This document shows, piece by piece, positions 11,515 to 25,395 of a stretch of 64,000 nucleotides of DNA (positions within the stretch are counted from its first letter, which is position 1; each line of letters opens with the position of its first letter). The notes beneath the pieces are model-generated. The model was not told where the DNA came from. It saw only the letters and a list, made by a program, of their open reading frames with translations, and searched no databases. Source of the stretch: Phascolomyces articulosus (taxonomy: Eukaryota > Mucoromycota > Mucoromycetes > Mucorales > Lichtheimiaceae); contig JAIXMP010000001.1 in NCBI GenBank assembly GCA_025677815.1, forward strand, positions 2,170,001 through 2,234,000, in the 5' to 3' direction. Made by a program: the position numbers and the translations under genes.

Positions 11515-12972
11515 AGTAGTGGCCGATGGACCGCAAGTGATGGAAGGTTATTGTGCATTATCATATTTATGGAACCAATCTGGAGATATGATATACTCAA
11601 TGAAACTAGAGGAAATACAAGCCAATCGATGCTGGCAACCATAAAATTATTTTATATGATAACACTAGGTTACTATGCTCCCTGATATGATTATTCCTAG
11701 ATACAAGATAAATTATGAACTTGTCATGACAGAAAATATATTCACAATAGGAATAAATTGACAAAAATGTATCAAGTTCTGAAAATCATGGATGATCACG
11801 ACTATTATTTTACAAAAACAATCAAGCGTGTCCAATTTAAAGGCATCATTCAGTAAATATGTCGGCAATTCAACATTAAATATATATGGCATGACCAATT
11901 ATGCATCAATCAAGACGACAAAATGAAGAGAAACAACGTGAAATACGCAAAATGCATCATATCTCTATGATGATGCTTACTGCGCCATTGCACTGGTTCC
12001 AGATGTTCATTATTATACAGCAAGTTTACATACAAATCGAGAGTATTTCAAATGTTTATGGACATTAGAAGAAGCCATTAAATCAAAAAGACTGATCTTT
12101 GTCGGTAACAACGTTCATTGTTGGGGGATAAGATATTTCTTAGTTATGAAGAAATATATCAATTTTAATCAATCCTTTTTCAGAAGACCTCACTGTTTCA
12201 CAAGTTCTATCTCTTGCCCATCGACAAACAAATACCAAAAATCACGATCGTGTTTTTGCCCTCATCCATCTTTTTCCAGAATTCATGAATATAATCGACA
12301 TTAATTATAATCGACCCTTGGAAGACTTGATGATTCAATTTTAATGGTCTTTTAGCCAAAAAAAAAGATATTAACATTTTGTTTTTTTTACAACAATTGA
12401 CGACGCATATTATGAACCAACGATTCAAAAATACAATATTTTACCATTATGGACTGGTGTTTTCATGGAAAACATTTATCATTTGATGTAACAACAACGT
12501 CTTTTCAAAATTACAATATCATTGGGAAAAAAACGATGTGTGTGACATTTACATATGTTACAAACGACCGATCTACCGTTGATGGTGACAGTTTAACTAT
12601 ACTACGAAAAGAAGATCTACCAACAAGTTTTAAAAATATTAATAATGATGATAACGCATATCATTATCGTTTTGTGTATACATGTCCAACTACTTTCTGG
12701 AAACAATGAAATGAAAATAATCAGTTTGATCTATAACTACATTGTTCTTTTTGTATTTAAAAGAAACATATTTCAATGAAACCTCTAAAAAACTTCAACT
12801 ATTATCCAATGTCATAGAGATTAATAAGGAAAACCTGTGCTGGTGCCACAGAAAAAGAAATGATTTTCAAGTGGCTGTCCATATCAGTATCTACGATTTA
12901 TCCGATGATGTTCCTTTTGTAGAATCTGTGATTCTCTCTGAAATTTCCTTTAAAATTGCTGATGATTGGTGA
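11515..12972 (+). pseudogene. Decayed HET (heterokaryon incompatibility)-like domain gene
   Basis: Recognisable pieces of a HET-like protein lie in order on the plus strand but in different frames with stops. From left: YCALSYLWNQSG near 11550 (the ALSY-x-W motif that opens HET domains), KYIWHDQLCINQDD near 11875-11920 (the D-x-x-CINQ motif), DDAYCAIALVPDVH and CLWTLEEAIKSKRL near 11970-12095, then AHRQTNTKNHDRVFALIHLF near 12215-12275, LPLWTGVF near 12440, and a C-terminal frame ending FKIADDW at 12972. Breaks: an in-frame TAA 14 codons before IWHDQ, a frameshift straight after CINQDD, another before DDAYC, and one at CWG near 12125, plus stops. HET proteins act in non-self recognition; this copy cannot make an intact product. 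Original intron borders are uncertain. Confidence 0.8.
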
Positions 12973-15676
12973 TACTATCCTATAATAATAATAAAAGTCA
13001 AAAGAAGAATATTATAAAGCCATAGATGTTGTGAAATAATAAGTGACAAAGATTTTTTTCTCTGATTGTAATTTACCCCAAAAAACATTTTTAATTCAAT
13101 AAAATTATAAGATATACACAGATAAATACAAACTTTTCGTCATTTTGTATATCTCACGTCAAATAACCAAATGAAAAAAAATTCACATATTTAACTACGT
13201 AATACCCAGCAAATCTGAAGATATATTCAAATCAAGTTTTTTTTTAGAATATTTTTGGAATTTTTTTTTTTTTTTGAATCTATTTTATATATCTTGAATA
13301 CGTCTTCGAATACATATTGGGTTTATTTTTTTCTAAAAGGTGTTATCATTCTATACAATTGAATTATGACAAACAACAACCCAAAGCAATGGGAAGTTAA
13401 TTTTTAACTATTAAGCATTCTTCTATTATGCATAATCCTATGTACCTTCTTATTACTATATAAACTCATGGAGTCACAATGTCACATAAATGATTGATCA
13501 TACAATATATAGAAGTTTTCCTTCCATGAATGCATGAATGGTATTTTGTCATAAAGTAACCCCCTTCCACTCCGTTTGTCTGTTATCCTCCTCCTTTTTT
13601 TGTATCTTCTTCTTTCATAGCATGGATAATAACTTATTTGGTTTATGTTCCTCAAGAATGAATGAAAGTCTTGGTGCTATATCATATATCTGTCAAATTA
13701 CGAATATTTGGTTTTTGGTGCAATGATCATCTCAAGGTAAGAAAGAGCAAATAGGGTCTATCTTATTATTATTATTGAAGGTCTAGAAAGATTTTCTTAA
13801 AGTCTGGATCCTCGACATTCTGTCCACATGTTTTTTTATTATTCATTGTTGACTACAATCATTCTTATTTTGATGTTATTCCAATGAAAATGCATAAAAA
13901 AAGAAATAGGTGAGAGTGTTCTTGTTCATTTGATGATCATCAAATGGGTGTAAATCGAACCGTTGTTTTTTCTCTTTACTCAATAAAAAGCATCTAAACC
14001 ATGTCAAGTGTGAGGGGGTTTCAATGGATCTATTCTAATTCATACCTGATGTAACACTTATTTAATAAACGGATCCACACTCTATATTCACTTACTGGTA
14101 CTATCCATTTCTACATCATGAAAAAGCCAGTTTTCATCATGGTAATCTTTTGTTGGTTTATCTATTATTATTTTTTTTGAACAAGTAATATGGTCAGATG
14201 TGAAAGCACGTTGTGGGTGTCTCTAAATTTGTTATCAGTAGAAAGTTCTTAACATACACTTCAAATAGAGCGGTAGGTTTGATACTGCTATTTGCTAACA
14301 TGACAGAAGAGGACGTGGCGGCTGGGTAACCCAAATACCAAAGTGATTGATTATATATAATAAAAGTTACATCCGTTCCTCATTTTGCATGAGCAGCGAC
14401 TTTTCTATGCCTGCCTTTATATATATCATTATTACTCAATTAAAATAATGATAATCATTAAAAAAAACTGGTTTTTATAAATACATACTTCCAAGAAGAA
14501 ATTATCTATGATGATAAAAAATATATCTCATTTATTGCATAATAGCATGTGTCCATGTATGTGTGTGATGATAAATCAAGAACACAGCAACTTTTTCCTT
14601 TTTTTGTTGTTGTTATTGTTTATATTCATTCACAACAGATCAAAAAATCCTTCTCCCATCATCGTATCACGTTGATGATTCCTGTCTACATTCCTTGGGG
14701 TAAATTTTTCAATAGTTAATTCTACTCATCCACTTTTTAACCCTTTATGTACGATGGGGTTATTTTTTTTGATCTACTGCAAGTGAAATTCCATCCAGTG
14801 GTATGGGTCTATTTATTACACGCGGAACGGTAGAAATCATTGAGCGAATGACAATGAAAAAAAGATGCAGCAGTAGATGATGAGTTACAGATATTAAATT
14901 TTGTGGTCACAGGAAAAAGGTAATGATTACTTTTTTTTTTTTTTGGAATGTAGTAGTGGTACAATTTACGTATGAAAAAGGGTAGAGAGAAGAAAGGTTA
15001 TCATCTTTTTCTTTGGAATATAAAAGAGATCCTTCTTTCATTATATATGGGTGAATGGAAATGGATAATAGGATTTTTTTTAAAAACAATAAGAGAAAGG
15101 AGATCAAGTGTTATAGAAAAATTAGATATGAATATACAAACAATGATGCAGATTTGCCCTGCGTCCTAAAATGTCTCAAAATATAAAATAGAATTAGCAT
15201 CAAAGTTGTTGCTTTAGATAATTCTTCCGAGACTCTCGGATTGTAATCGGCGCACGTGTCCTCCATTAAAGCCGGCCTTGGCAAGAGAAATATCCATTAC
15301 TTCTTTCCCTTTATTTTAATTCGCTCTACGACTATCCAACATCATTCACCTATCGATTCTGATCACCACGCGCACACGCACACGTCTTCTCATATTCCAA
15401 CGCTTACACAACATATATCCTTCTTAATTCATTCATCCCATATTTCCCTAAAGAGCTTGTTGCTCTAGGGTTGGGTACTATATCACTTTTTCTTTCTTTT
15501 TTTTTCTGTATTTTTTTCTTTTTCTCTTCGTATATATAGATATACTTTTTTTTTTTAAAAAAAACACACCATTGGATCGATTCCGTTTTCAAATCTCGTC
15601 CAATATTATATCTATTTCATTGGGATAAACTACTTTCATTCCTCCATTGAAAAAACCAATAATAACAACAATAACA
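12973..15676. other. Intergenic region upstream of the GT4 gene
   Basis: No supported gene. The sequence is AT-rich with poly-T/A tracts. Small frames (13538-13726, 14907-15169) look random. Before the GT4 start there is a CCGAG/CTCGG inverted repeat near 15227-15239, a CACGTG E-box near 15254 and a long pyrimidine-rich leader (15480-15640). Confidence 0.6.
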
Positions 15677-16984
15677 ATGCGCATTGCCATTATTACTGAA
15701 AATTTCTTACCAAAGGTAGACGGCGTGACGCGTACATTGGCACGATTATTAGAACACCTTCAAGAAACAGGCCACCAAGTCTTATTATTAGGGCCGGAAA
15801 GCAATCAAACCGAATATGCTGGTGCCACCTTATTAGGGACGGCGGGTATTCCGTTTTTACCTTATCCCGAACTCAAGTTAAACTTATGGCGACCGGCATT
15901 TACAAAAACCTTGATCGAGTTTGAACCGGACGTGATTCATTTGGTAGATCCCGTATGGTTAGGTGCGGCAGGTTTAGCTGTATGTCGTTATTATCTCCCC
16001 AATACCCCATTAATTTCATCGTACCACACCAACTTGGCCACTTATTGTGGACATTTTGGATGGGGAGTTTTTACACCGCTCATGTGGCGTTGGAATCGAT
16101 TCTGTCATTCGTATTGTCACTATGTGGTATGTCCAAGTAAATCCACATCCAGAATGTTGGCGAATCAAGGATTTGAAGAAAATAATACGATTCGCATATG
16201 GCCAAGAGGGGTGGATATGAGTGTATTTTCACCTCATCGACGATCGACAGCATTAAGAGCACAATGGATGGGATTGGAGGAACAGGAACATCATACCAAA
16301 TCCGTGATCTTGTATGTAGGTCGTGTATCGTTTGAAAAGAATTTGGACTTGGTGATCGAGGCGTACAAAGGAATGAATCATCAAACATGTCATTTAGTGA
16401 TTGTGGGTCATGGGCCAGCATTTGATGCCATCCAGTCAGAGTGCGCACAGACGAACACGCCTGTCACATTTACTGGTTATCTTCAAGGTATCCAATTGGC
16501 CACTGCTTATGCTTCAGCCGATATCTTTGCTTTTCCTTCAGTGACGGAAACATTTGGTCAAGTTGTCTTGGAAGCCATGGCTTCTGGATTATCCGTTGCA
16601 GGATTACGAGCGGAAGGAGTAAGAGATTTGGTCGATCATGGTAGAACAGGTACTTTACTGGATGTTAGGAATGTACCACGTGATGAACAAATTATGAAAT
16701 ATCAACAACATTTAATTACTTTGGTGGATAATCCGGATATGCGTCGCCGGATGAGTCGTGCTGCTTTGGATAAGGCCAAAAGATATACTTGGTGGGAAGC
16801 CATGGAAGTCATGATTCGTACTTATCGTGATGCTGTGATTGCTAAAAATCCTTATTTTGCTAAAGAAGAAGCATCTTCTGTTGATCATCATAGTGGTGAT
16901 AGTGGTGTGGAAGAAGATTTTCCAACAACAGTGGCGCCTCATTGTGGTACTTATTCAAGCATTCCTGTTGCCTCCTCTTCTTAA
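15677..16984 (+). CDS. Glycosyltransferase family 4, MgtA/SQD2-like
   Basis: A GT-B-fold glycosyltransferase of 435 aa, resembling bacterial GDP-mannose-dependent alpha-mannosyltransferase MgtA and plant SQD2; donor and acceptor are unknown, but related enzymes glycosylate lipids. The N-terminal MRIAIITENFLPKVDGVTRT motif shows the start at 15677; ten further upstream codons are open but begin with TTG. Other marks: PDVIHLVDP, ISSYHTNLATYCGHFG, the C-domain opening ILYVGRVSFEKNLD, and the nucleotide-sugar E-x7-E region FAFPSVTETFGQVVLEAMASG. There are no introns, unlike most genes in the window. Some 2.7 kb upstream and 4.6 kb downstream are gene-free. No signal peptide or membrane segment is visible; the tail after about residue 400 is Ser/Val/His-rich and variable. 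Confidence 0.9.
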   Translation: MRIAIITENFLPKVDGVTRTLARLLEHLQETGHQVLLLGPESNQTEYAGATLLGTAGIPFLPYPELKLNLWRPAFTKTLIEFEPDVIHLVDPVWLGAAGLAVCRYYLPNTPLISSYHTNLATYCGHFGWGVFTPLMWRWNRFCHSYCHYVVCPSKSTSRMLANQGFEENNTIRIWPRGVDMSVFSPHRRSTALRAQWMGLEEQEHHTKSVILYVGRVSFEKNLDLVIEAYKGMNHQTCHLVIVGHGPAFDAIQSECAQTNTPVTFTGYLQGIQLATAYASADIFAFPSVTETFGQVVLEAMASGLSVAGLRAEGVRDLVDHGRTGTLLDVRNVPRDEQIMKYQQHLITLVDNPDMRRRMSRAALDKAKRYTWWEAMEVMIRTYRDAVIAKNPYFAKEEASSVDHHSGDSGVEEDFPTTVAPHCGTYSSIPVASSS

Positions 16985-19900
16985 AATGGGGAGATACCAT
17001 TGTAAACAACTTTATTTTATTACTCTTACTGTTACTATTATTACTATTTTTATTATTATTATTATTATTTTCTTGTTATATTTTATGATCTTTTCTTTTT
17101 TCTTGTTCATATATAATTGTCATTCTTTATTCCCACTTCTTCTCACTCAATCATTCATATCATAGTTATTATTTATATAGTCATTGCCTTTAAATCAAAA
17201 CGTTTCATTACTCGTTTTTATGTATATTTTTTTATCTATCTTTTTTTTTTAAATAACTATTTATATATAACCATCAAACAATAAATAATTTACAATCATT
17301 GATGAAAAAAAAAATATACTTGTTCCCATTCACCTCCCCCCACTTTAATAAGGAATTGATAAATATTTACATAATACAAGAATTGGGCGTCTAATTGTTG
17401 ATAAACAATTACAAGTTGTTATTGTTTATTGTTTATATTTTCTTCAGTTGTTGTTGTTGTTGTTGTTGGTATTTGCTGATCAAATAATGAAAATAATTCG
17501 GGTATAATTTTATCCCTCCGACAACGATGAAGCCCGGTCAACTAACAGCGCGCTTTTATATTAATGCGTATTGTTTTGATGGGATTGGAACGATTAACGA
17601 TCGGCTTTTCTCTATTATATATATTTTTTGTAACACACACCTTTCTTTTTGTTACTATAAATAATTATATTAATTTGCATTTATGTATAATGTTTGGTAT
17701 AATATACACCCCCCAATTTTTAAAGACTCCATTTTTTACCCAAATTTACGGATCACCTTTTTTTTGATATGGCCCTGCATACAATGGGTCCTATATATTC
17801 ATAACGTAATATGACTATTTCAACTAAGGTACCCGAGATTACTTGAGTATTCTCTCTTTTTATTTTTTTATTTTTTTGAGTCAAAGGATAAGTCATTCAT
17901 CAATTGAACCTTTCTTCATTCATTTGATCTTTTCTAACTTTTCAATTTTAAAAAGGGATGAAAAAAAGACTCCTTGTAGTAGCAGTAGTAGTAATAGTTG
18001 ATGTACACATTTGGAAAAAGAAGAGTGGGATTCAAATATAATAGTTCATGAAAGTATGGAGAAAAGATTACCAAGTATTTATTATTATTTATATATGTAT
18101 ACAAACGATTAGAAATGATGGAATGTTTATAATAATTCTTTTTGTTATTGATTGTGGCTCTCTCTCTCTTTCTCTCTTTATTTTTCATTCTTTCTGTTTT
18201 TGACGATCTGATTCACATCAACCGATTTATGTTGTTTAAGGTATCACCAAAAAAGAAAAATTCATGACGTATCCCGCGGCGTTCATGTATTATAATGATT
18301 TCTTTTTTTTGTGTTGCCTCAACTTTAAATCCCATGTTACTTTCCTTTTTATTCTCTCTCTCTCCCCCAACGTTATCTTTTTTTTTCCCGCGTGACAATG
18401 GTCGATTTGGTAAATACGAATGCATCTGTTTCTTTTCTAAACATATATATCAATTGTTTTAAGTATAAAAAACGTTGATGTAATAATATATTAAAAAAAT
18501 GTGGCGGAGAAAAGGGAATTATATCACCCCCAATGAGATGGGATCTCACTCTTTTTTTTTTTTAATAATAAAGTTTTTTTTTCTCTCTCTCACTCTCTTT
18601 TATTATTAGCAGCAAATCCTACGTTCTTTTGTATTCTAAATGAATTCTATATATATATATATATATAAAACAAATAAAAAATGGGAAAATTTTGAATAGA
18701 TAGTTATAAAAATAAATAGAAATATACTATGTATAATTTTGTCAATCAAATACGTAATTCTGGGTAATCGCATGATTTTTTTTTATGTAATAGGATGATT
18801 ATAATGTTGTATAACTTATTACCCCAATAAATCAATGATTACAAAATAGATAAAAGTGACCGAAACAATAGAGTTCCCTTTTTGAGCATTTTATAACAAT
18901 TGGAATGCAATTTTTACTTTTTATACATCAAGGGGTGTTATGATCCCCATTTTATCAGCAGGTTGATGATCATCATTCACATCATTCAATTAAACCACGT
19001 CGTCTTTTTTTTTTTTGTTCATGATAGAGGATTCATGACATATTATTACAGAGTCAACAATTTAACTCGTGGTAAAAGGGGTATGTGTATGTGTATGTGG
19101 GTCGGGTGCTACTTTTGTTTGAAAAAAAAAAAGAGAGGTAAGGATGGATTATTTTGGAAACTTGTCAGATTAATATAATTATGCTTCATCCTTATTTTAT
19201 GTTTTTTGTGCTACGATGCTTACGTTGCCCTCAATTTAAAAAAAGAAACACTGGACCCCAATGCTGCAAGGTCACTCTCTGATTCTTTTTTTTTTTTAAT
19301 AGCCTGCATTATTGAGTTTTTTTTATACACGTTTTAACATTGATTTTAAATAAACAAATCAGTAGATTGCATTTGGGGGGTGGGAGAGAAGAGAAATGAG
19401 AATATTATAGATCGGTCACTTTATCCGTCATGTAATAATATATATTAGAAATAACTATGAATAGATGAAAATTTGGGCGGTAGATAAAAGCATTTCTTTT
19501 ATATATATATATATGTTTGGTGGTTCTATTTGATCCATAAAGAATAATAATCCACAAAAAGCCGCGGTCAATAAGGTTTAGTGGGGGGAGGAGGAGGAGA
19601 AGAAGAAGAAGAAAGACAAAAGAAAAAAGAGCTGATCGTTTTGGATTGGCTTACAGAAAAAATAAAAAGGATTAGCTAAATCAGGACATTTGGGCTTATG
19701 CAACTTTTATGGGCAAAATGACAGTTTCTATATCCCAAAATTCGTTTTCTTTTTCTTCTCCGCCTTTTCTCAATTTGGTTCAGTTACTGTCATTGGATCG
19801 TCATGTTCCCAATTTCATTTTAATATTTATCACACACATATGCTTGGTGTGTGTTTCTTCTTTTATGACTTATATAATAGTCATAGTAAAAAAAAAAAAA

Positions 19901-21603
19901 TGCGTGGGGTAAGAAATATATATAAAAAAAAAATCGATCGTTTTTTATTATAAGAAAGGCGTGTGATAATTGTTATATTATTTTACATATGTAATATGTG
20001 TTCTGGAAATATGTAATTTTTTTCTCACCCCTCTCTCCCTCTTATTATTCTCTCTTACTTTATTACTCTCTTTTTTCTTCTACTCTATTATTATGATGAA
20101 AAAAAAGGGTGTGGGTTATTCATTCTTTTTGATAAACCATGATTGATAACTAATAATAATGGTTATTTCACCCTTAAAACCATGGATGATGATGGATGAT
20201 GATCTCCTTGAGATGATACTAAAATTTTATAGTTTCATTTCCATGTCAACGTGGCAGGAGATAATATTATTTTCGGAGAGCAATGTTCAAATTTTGATGA
20301 TGTGCGCGGAAGTAGAGTATCATAAGTGTCCAAGCAAAAGTTATTTTACAATCCTAAATAATAATAATAATAATAATAAATATGGGGGGAGGGAATGGAG
20401 AAGAAAGAAGGAAAAAGGGCTCGTTACCGAAAAAGATTTAAACCAGCAGATCTCTTTTTGCATTTCACTTCATTGGATAGGATTGTACAACATTTGCAGC
20501 GTTACAGTTCAAAAGGGCATTGGGAACTGCCATATATAGTAATCGAAACACATAAACTTTTTTTGGGCCAATGGTGATAATCCCCCTCTCTCTCTCCTCC
20601 TTTTTTACTATTTTGTATAACAACCCTTTTTTACTCTCTCTTTCTCCTTTTTGTCATACCATCTTCTTTACCCTCTTCATTCCCTCCCCACCTCCCCCTC
20701 CTCTCATTCAAATAATAATAATAATACGTCAGGCGGTTTTAATAAACACGGAAGGAAAGGGGGGGAAGAGAGAGAGAGAAGGAAGAAGAAAGTAAAAAGA
20801 CTTTTGGTTCATCAATAAATTTCCAACCCCCGAAAATTTCATATGAATGAAAGGTAGGACAAAAAAAAGGGAAATTAGAAATGCGTGTATGTGTGGACAG
20901 ATAACCTCGTGCCAAAATAAAAACCATGGCCCTCATTCCGTGCCCGAGAGAATATCCGTATTATTATTATTTATGATTATTATTATTGTTATTATTATTG
21001 TTGTTGTGGGGGATATCTTTATTACTACTATTAACTATCATTAATAATATTATTATTATTAAATTGATCACATATATACACACACACTCTCTCTCAACCT
21101 AAAGCCTAACCCCAATCCTAACAATAATCAATCAATAATAATAACAAGTATTTTCTAGATAGACAGAGTGTATTTTAACGGTCCGAGCTTTTCGGGGTTG
21201 TGTTTGGTAAGAGAATAAACTGAATGGGAAAAAAGATGCATGTGTAACCCATATAATGTTTTTTTGGGGGGAGAGAGAGGAAGAGGAGGCAAGCCAAAAA
21301 AAAACATATCAATTTTAGATGTGTGTGTATCCATAAACACTCACGCATACAATTACAACACATAAACTACTATGACTTACACACACACACACACATTGAT
21401 GATACCTACTTTGTGTGATGTGTGTGATGTGCCTTCACTTTTTTTTTAACAAACGATCCTTTTTTTTTTATATTTTTTGACCCGCTTTTTTTTTATTTCT
21501 TCTTTTCTTTTTCTTCTTCTTTATCCTTTCTTTTTTTTTTCATCATATTATTATTATTTTTATTATTATTTCTATTTCTATTATTTAATCAAAAGAAAAA
21601 ACG
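16985..21603. other. Long intergenic region, no supported gene
   Basis: About 4.6 kb without convincing coding sequence. It is full of homopolymer tracts, (AT)n near 18650-18667 and 19500-19512, AAT/TTA runs near 20357 and 20950-21060, CA/GT runs near 21380-21430, and pyrimidine-rich tracts. ORFs of 60-130 codons here reflect these simple sequences. It probably holds 3' sequence of the GT4 gene and the promoter of the FYR gene. Confidence 0.6.
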
Positions 21604-24541
21604 ATGGATCCAAATCAACGATTATCATTATCTCCCCCAAAATCTCATTTAAAAGGTATCAACCTCTTTTCTTTTTTTTTTGCATTGTCTTTCTCACACT
21701 ACCATCGTATTATAATGGAAAAAAAACTGACAGCAAAAATATATCAGTCAAAGTATATTATTCATTTCGAGGATCATCGACAACACGGATGGCAGTGTTT
21801 CCAATGACGATTGATTTTCCAAATACTTTTGTTCCTGTTCGATTAAGAGATTGTTTATGGGCCATTTGTTCATCAAGGTAAGACTGAGTAAAAAAAAAAA
21901 AGAAAATGGATGATCGATCACACATCAGCATACACACATTACAATGTCTTTTTACAGAAAGATTAAATCCGGAAAATTATATTTATTTCAGCCCAGATAT
22001 GATCTGCCAGGAGCATGACCTGTCGATTTACACTGCGAATTTCCAGGAATCATGTAGTACACTATCCGATAAAAAAAATACCATCATTTGGGAAGGACGT
22101 GGTTTATTATCATGGATCATGGATGCTCCACCTCATGATGAAAGCGGAGAAGTGACTATTCATGGTAAATTAGCCAATACAAAAGATGCATGTGAAGTCC
22201 ATATTGAATTACAACCTGTAAGTTGTTGGGTTTTTTTTTTTTTTACTCCTTTGTAATTTTCATAGAGAGAGAAAGAGAAAGAAAGAGAATCGTCAACGCT
22301 TTTTTTTACTCACATGTTTATATAGACATTAAAATGGGGTAAAAATGAATTTTATACGGCACTTCAATCACAAAATTTTGATAGTTTTAAAAATATTCCA
22401 CGTTCTCCACTATCTTCCTCTTCTACATCTCAATGTTGTTGTGGTATCAATGCCACTTCATCACAGCCACGCTCTGTATCCTCCTCTATTTGGTCACCTA
22501 CACGCGATTCTCCTTCTTTTGGGTCCGACAAGGGCAAAGAAACTGAATTTGATCAATATTTGAAACAAAAACGCGATCCTTCTCCACCTATTCGATTACC
22601 ACCTACCACACAATTATTTCGACCTGAACCCATATTTCCCAATGATTTTAAACGACCACGATTGACACCCCCTCTGGATGATCAAGATCGTATGGTACGT
22701 CGTCGTAGGGTGACAGATGGATCTGCAGGTATTGGTCCTTATTTCCTGCACCCTTCAACTGAAGAACAACGCCGATCTGCATTTACACGGACAACCACTT
22801 CATCTGCCGCTAGTACAACTACAACCACTTCTTCTACTTCTACCACGACTACTACTACATCTCCACCACCCCCTTCATTACCACCTTTATCTATGACGAC
22901 CAAAGATGATCATGCTATGATTTCACCATCTCCTTCATTACAACAACAACAACAACAACAACATATGATTCATCCACCAGGATCTATTCCTGTCATATAT
23001 ACGCCTAGTAATAAAAAACGAAAGAAAAATCCTACTCACCTTATGACTTCCAATAATAACAATAATAATTCTGATAATAATTCCAATAATAATTCTAATA
23101 ATAATAATGTTAAACCCGCCTCTTCTCAACAAGTGAGTACTGCGGTAAGAACATATTATGATGTCGATCGTGACGCTAATGGAAATTACGCCTTACCTGT
23201 TGAGATTGATTCATGGACTGTGGTTGACCTTGGTACTATTGTTTATGACCGCCCTGCATATCATAATCAACGTTACATTTATCCTGTTAATTACACTGTG
23301 CGCAAGTGAGTATCCATACATTTATGTACACAGCATCTTACATGTTTGTTGTTTTTTTTTAGAATTAAAGTTTTTTTCTTTCTTTTTTTTTTTTTTTACT
23401 AACTTACTTTTTTTTCTATTTAGATGGTATCGAAGTATGGTGGATGCCAAGAGTGATACTCAATATACATGTCGTATTTTAGATAATGGTAGAGAACCCA
23501 AGGTAATAATACTTTTTTTCTCTCTCTCCTAAAATCACTACACAATTCAATTTTTATTTTAATTTTAAACTACATAGTAAAAAAAAAAACTCTCCTCTTA
23601 ACACACACACACACACACATATCACATTACGAAAAGATATTCTTTATTTTCCCCCCTTTTTACTACTTTACTGATCCCTAATTAATTATTTTGAACGCAA
23701 CTAACATTGATGCTTGTTATTATAGTTTGAAGTAACTGCAGATGATTGCCCTGTCACCTATTCTGGACCAACACCAACTACTGTTTGGACAATTATTGTT
23801 AGGTAAGAAAAGAAATTCTCTTTTTCTCTCTTTTTCTCTTATAGAGAAAAAAAACCCTTTTCTATTCTATTTCCCCGCGTTCATTCTCCTTAAAAAACCT
23901 ATTTTTATGACCAAAAAAAAAATAAATAAATAAATAAATATATACTCATATTTCATGATGATGATAATAGACGTGCTTTTGCAATTCGAAATCAAGAATA
24001 TGGTCATAATCCTGTTGGACCTGATTTCTTTGGTTTAAGAAAAAACACCATTGCTAAAATGATTCAAGATTTACCCAACGCGGATAAATGTTCACAATAT
24101 GTTTGGCAAACTTTTGAACCTGCACGATTTAATAAACCCGGTCGGAACCGAAGACGAACAGACCCAATGGCTTTGTTGGGAGGTGTCAATTATAGTCTTA
24201 CCAGTACACGTAGTTTATTTCCTCATGCACATCATGCTGTAGGTGATTATCCGCGAGACCCTCAACCTCCACCAGAACCTTTACCACGTACAGGTGTTTC
24301 TATGCGACTTAATTTTCATCATGATAGATCACAGCAACAGCAACAAGAGCAACGTACTTCTTCTATTTCACCACCACCTCATCATCATCATCATCATCAT
24401 GCTTCTTCTACTTCACCTCATTCTCATCATAGTACATCACCTACACCTACTACTACATCATCCACAGGTGCACCTCCTACTTCTACACTTCATCATCAAA
24501 CTCAACCTTCCCCAGCTCATTCTGCTATTAAAACAGCTTAA
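21604..24541 (+). CDS. FY-rich (FYRN/FYRC) domain nuclear protein, TBRG1-like
   Basis: FYRN and FYRC modules pair in chromatin proteins such as TBRG1 and MLL/Trithorax. Seven exons: 21604-21655, 21748-21877, 21929-22217, 22326-23305, 23424-23502, 23726-23802 and 23971-24541, giving 725 aa. The N-terminal third has a globular part (VYYSFRGSS..., LLSWIMDAPP) I do not recognise. Next comes a long disordered stretch with Pro/Ser/Thr, polyQ (near 22938) and Asn runs, plus basic RRRR and KKRKKN that may be nuclear signals. FYRN runs over exon 4-5 (DRDANGNYALPVEIDSW, YNQRYIYPVNYTVRKWYRS-like) and FYRC over exons 6-7 (FEVTADD, GPTPTTVW, GPDFFGLR, ADKCSQYVWQTFEP). The tail is His/Ser/Pro-rich. Exon 2 has two possible acceptors; only 21748 keeps frame. 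Intron 2 is just 51 nt. Confidence 0.85.
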
Positions 24542-25395
24542 TTGATTTTTTCTCTCTTTTTTTTTCTACAGCACACACACATTTATATATATATATTTAT
24601 ACATATCATTTTTGTCCATTATTATTTTTATATTTTATTATTATTATTATAAACCTAGCAAATCAACATAACTCTTACATATTAAAATCTATTCTTATAC
24701 AACAACAACAACCATTCACGTACTCACTTATTATTATTATCACCTCTTCTTGTAACCCCAATGTAGAAATTATATATTATATAAATATACATAAATAAAC
24801 TTTATATTCATTATTACAGGATGCATACCCATTTGAAATGTTTCATTTTTTCTTCTTGTTTAATGATTGACTGGTGGATATATAAATCGAGCGAAAGAGG
24901 GCGTATCAAAAAAAAAGTCTAAACTATAACTATAAAGTTTTTTCTTGTTCATGTTATATAACTCTCCCCCAAATCTATTTTCTTCGTATTTCGTAATATA
25001 CTATGTAATATATATATATATATATACTCCTTAATAAATAATCATGATGTATTAAGTGATGTGGCATTGTTGATATCATGTGGCTCTATGTTATTATTTA
25101 TGATGATGTTGATGGATTTGTATAAAATCAATGGCAAATAAATAAACCATGCAGCTAGTCCTGCGTCTATGTGTATAATGAAAAATGAGTAATGAGTTTT
25201 AGACATGTTTTTTTTTTCAGGGTCCCTCCCCTTAAATTCTATACTTTAATCTCCCTCTCCTTAGATTTCATTATTAACATCATGAAGCGTTATATGGAAT
25301 CATCATTTTTAACCATGACACAAAAAAAAATTGTCATCAATATATATATATATATATATATATGTATAAATATTTATTATTATTTTCATAATAAT
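24542..25395. other. Intergenic region between convergent genes
   Basis: Convergent 3' flanks of the FYR gene and the alpha/beta hydrolase. It contains AT repeats (25012-25026, 25340-25363) and several AATAAA-like poly(A) signals (for example near 24793). No gene is seen. Confidence 0.6.

Noticed and set aside
15647..15676. Ten-codon upstream extension of the GT4 protein
   Set aside because: It starts with TTG and adds MKKPIITTIT before the family-typical MRIAIITENF.
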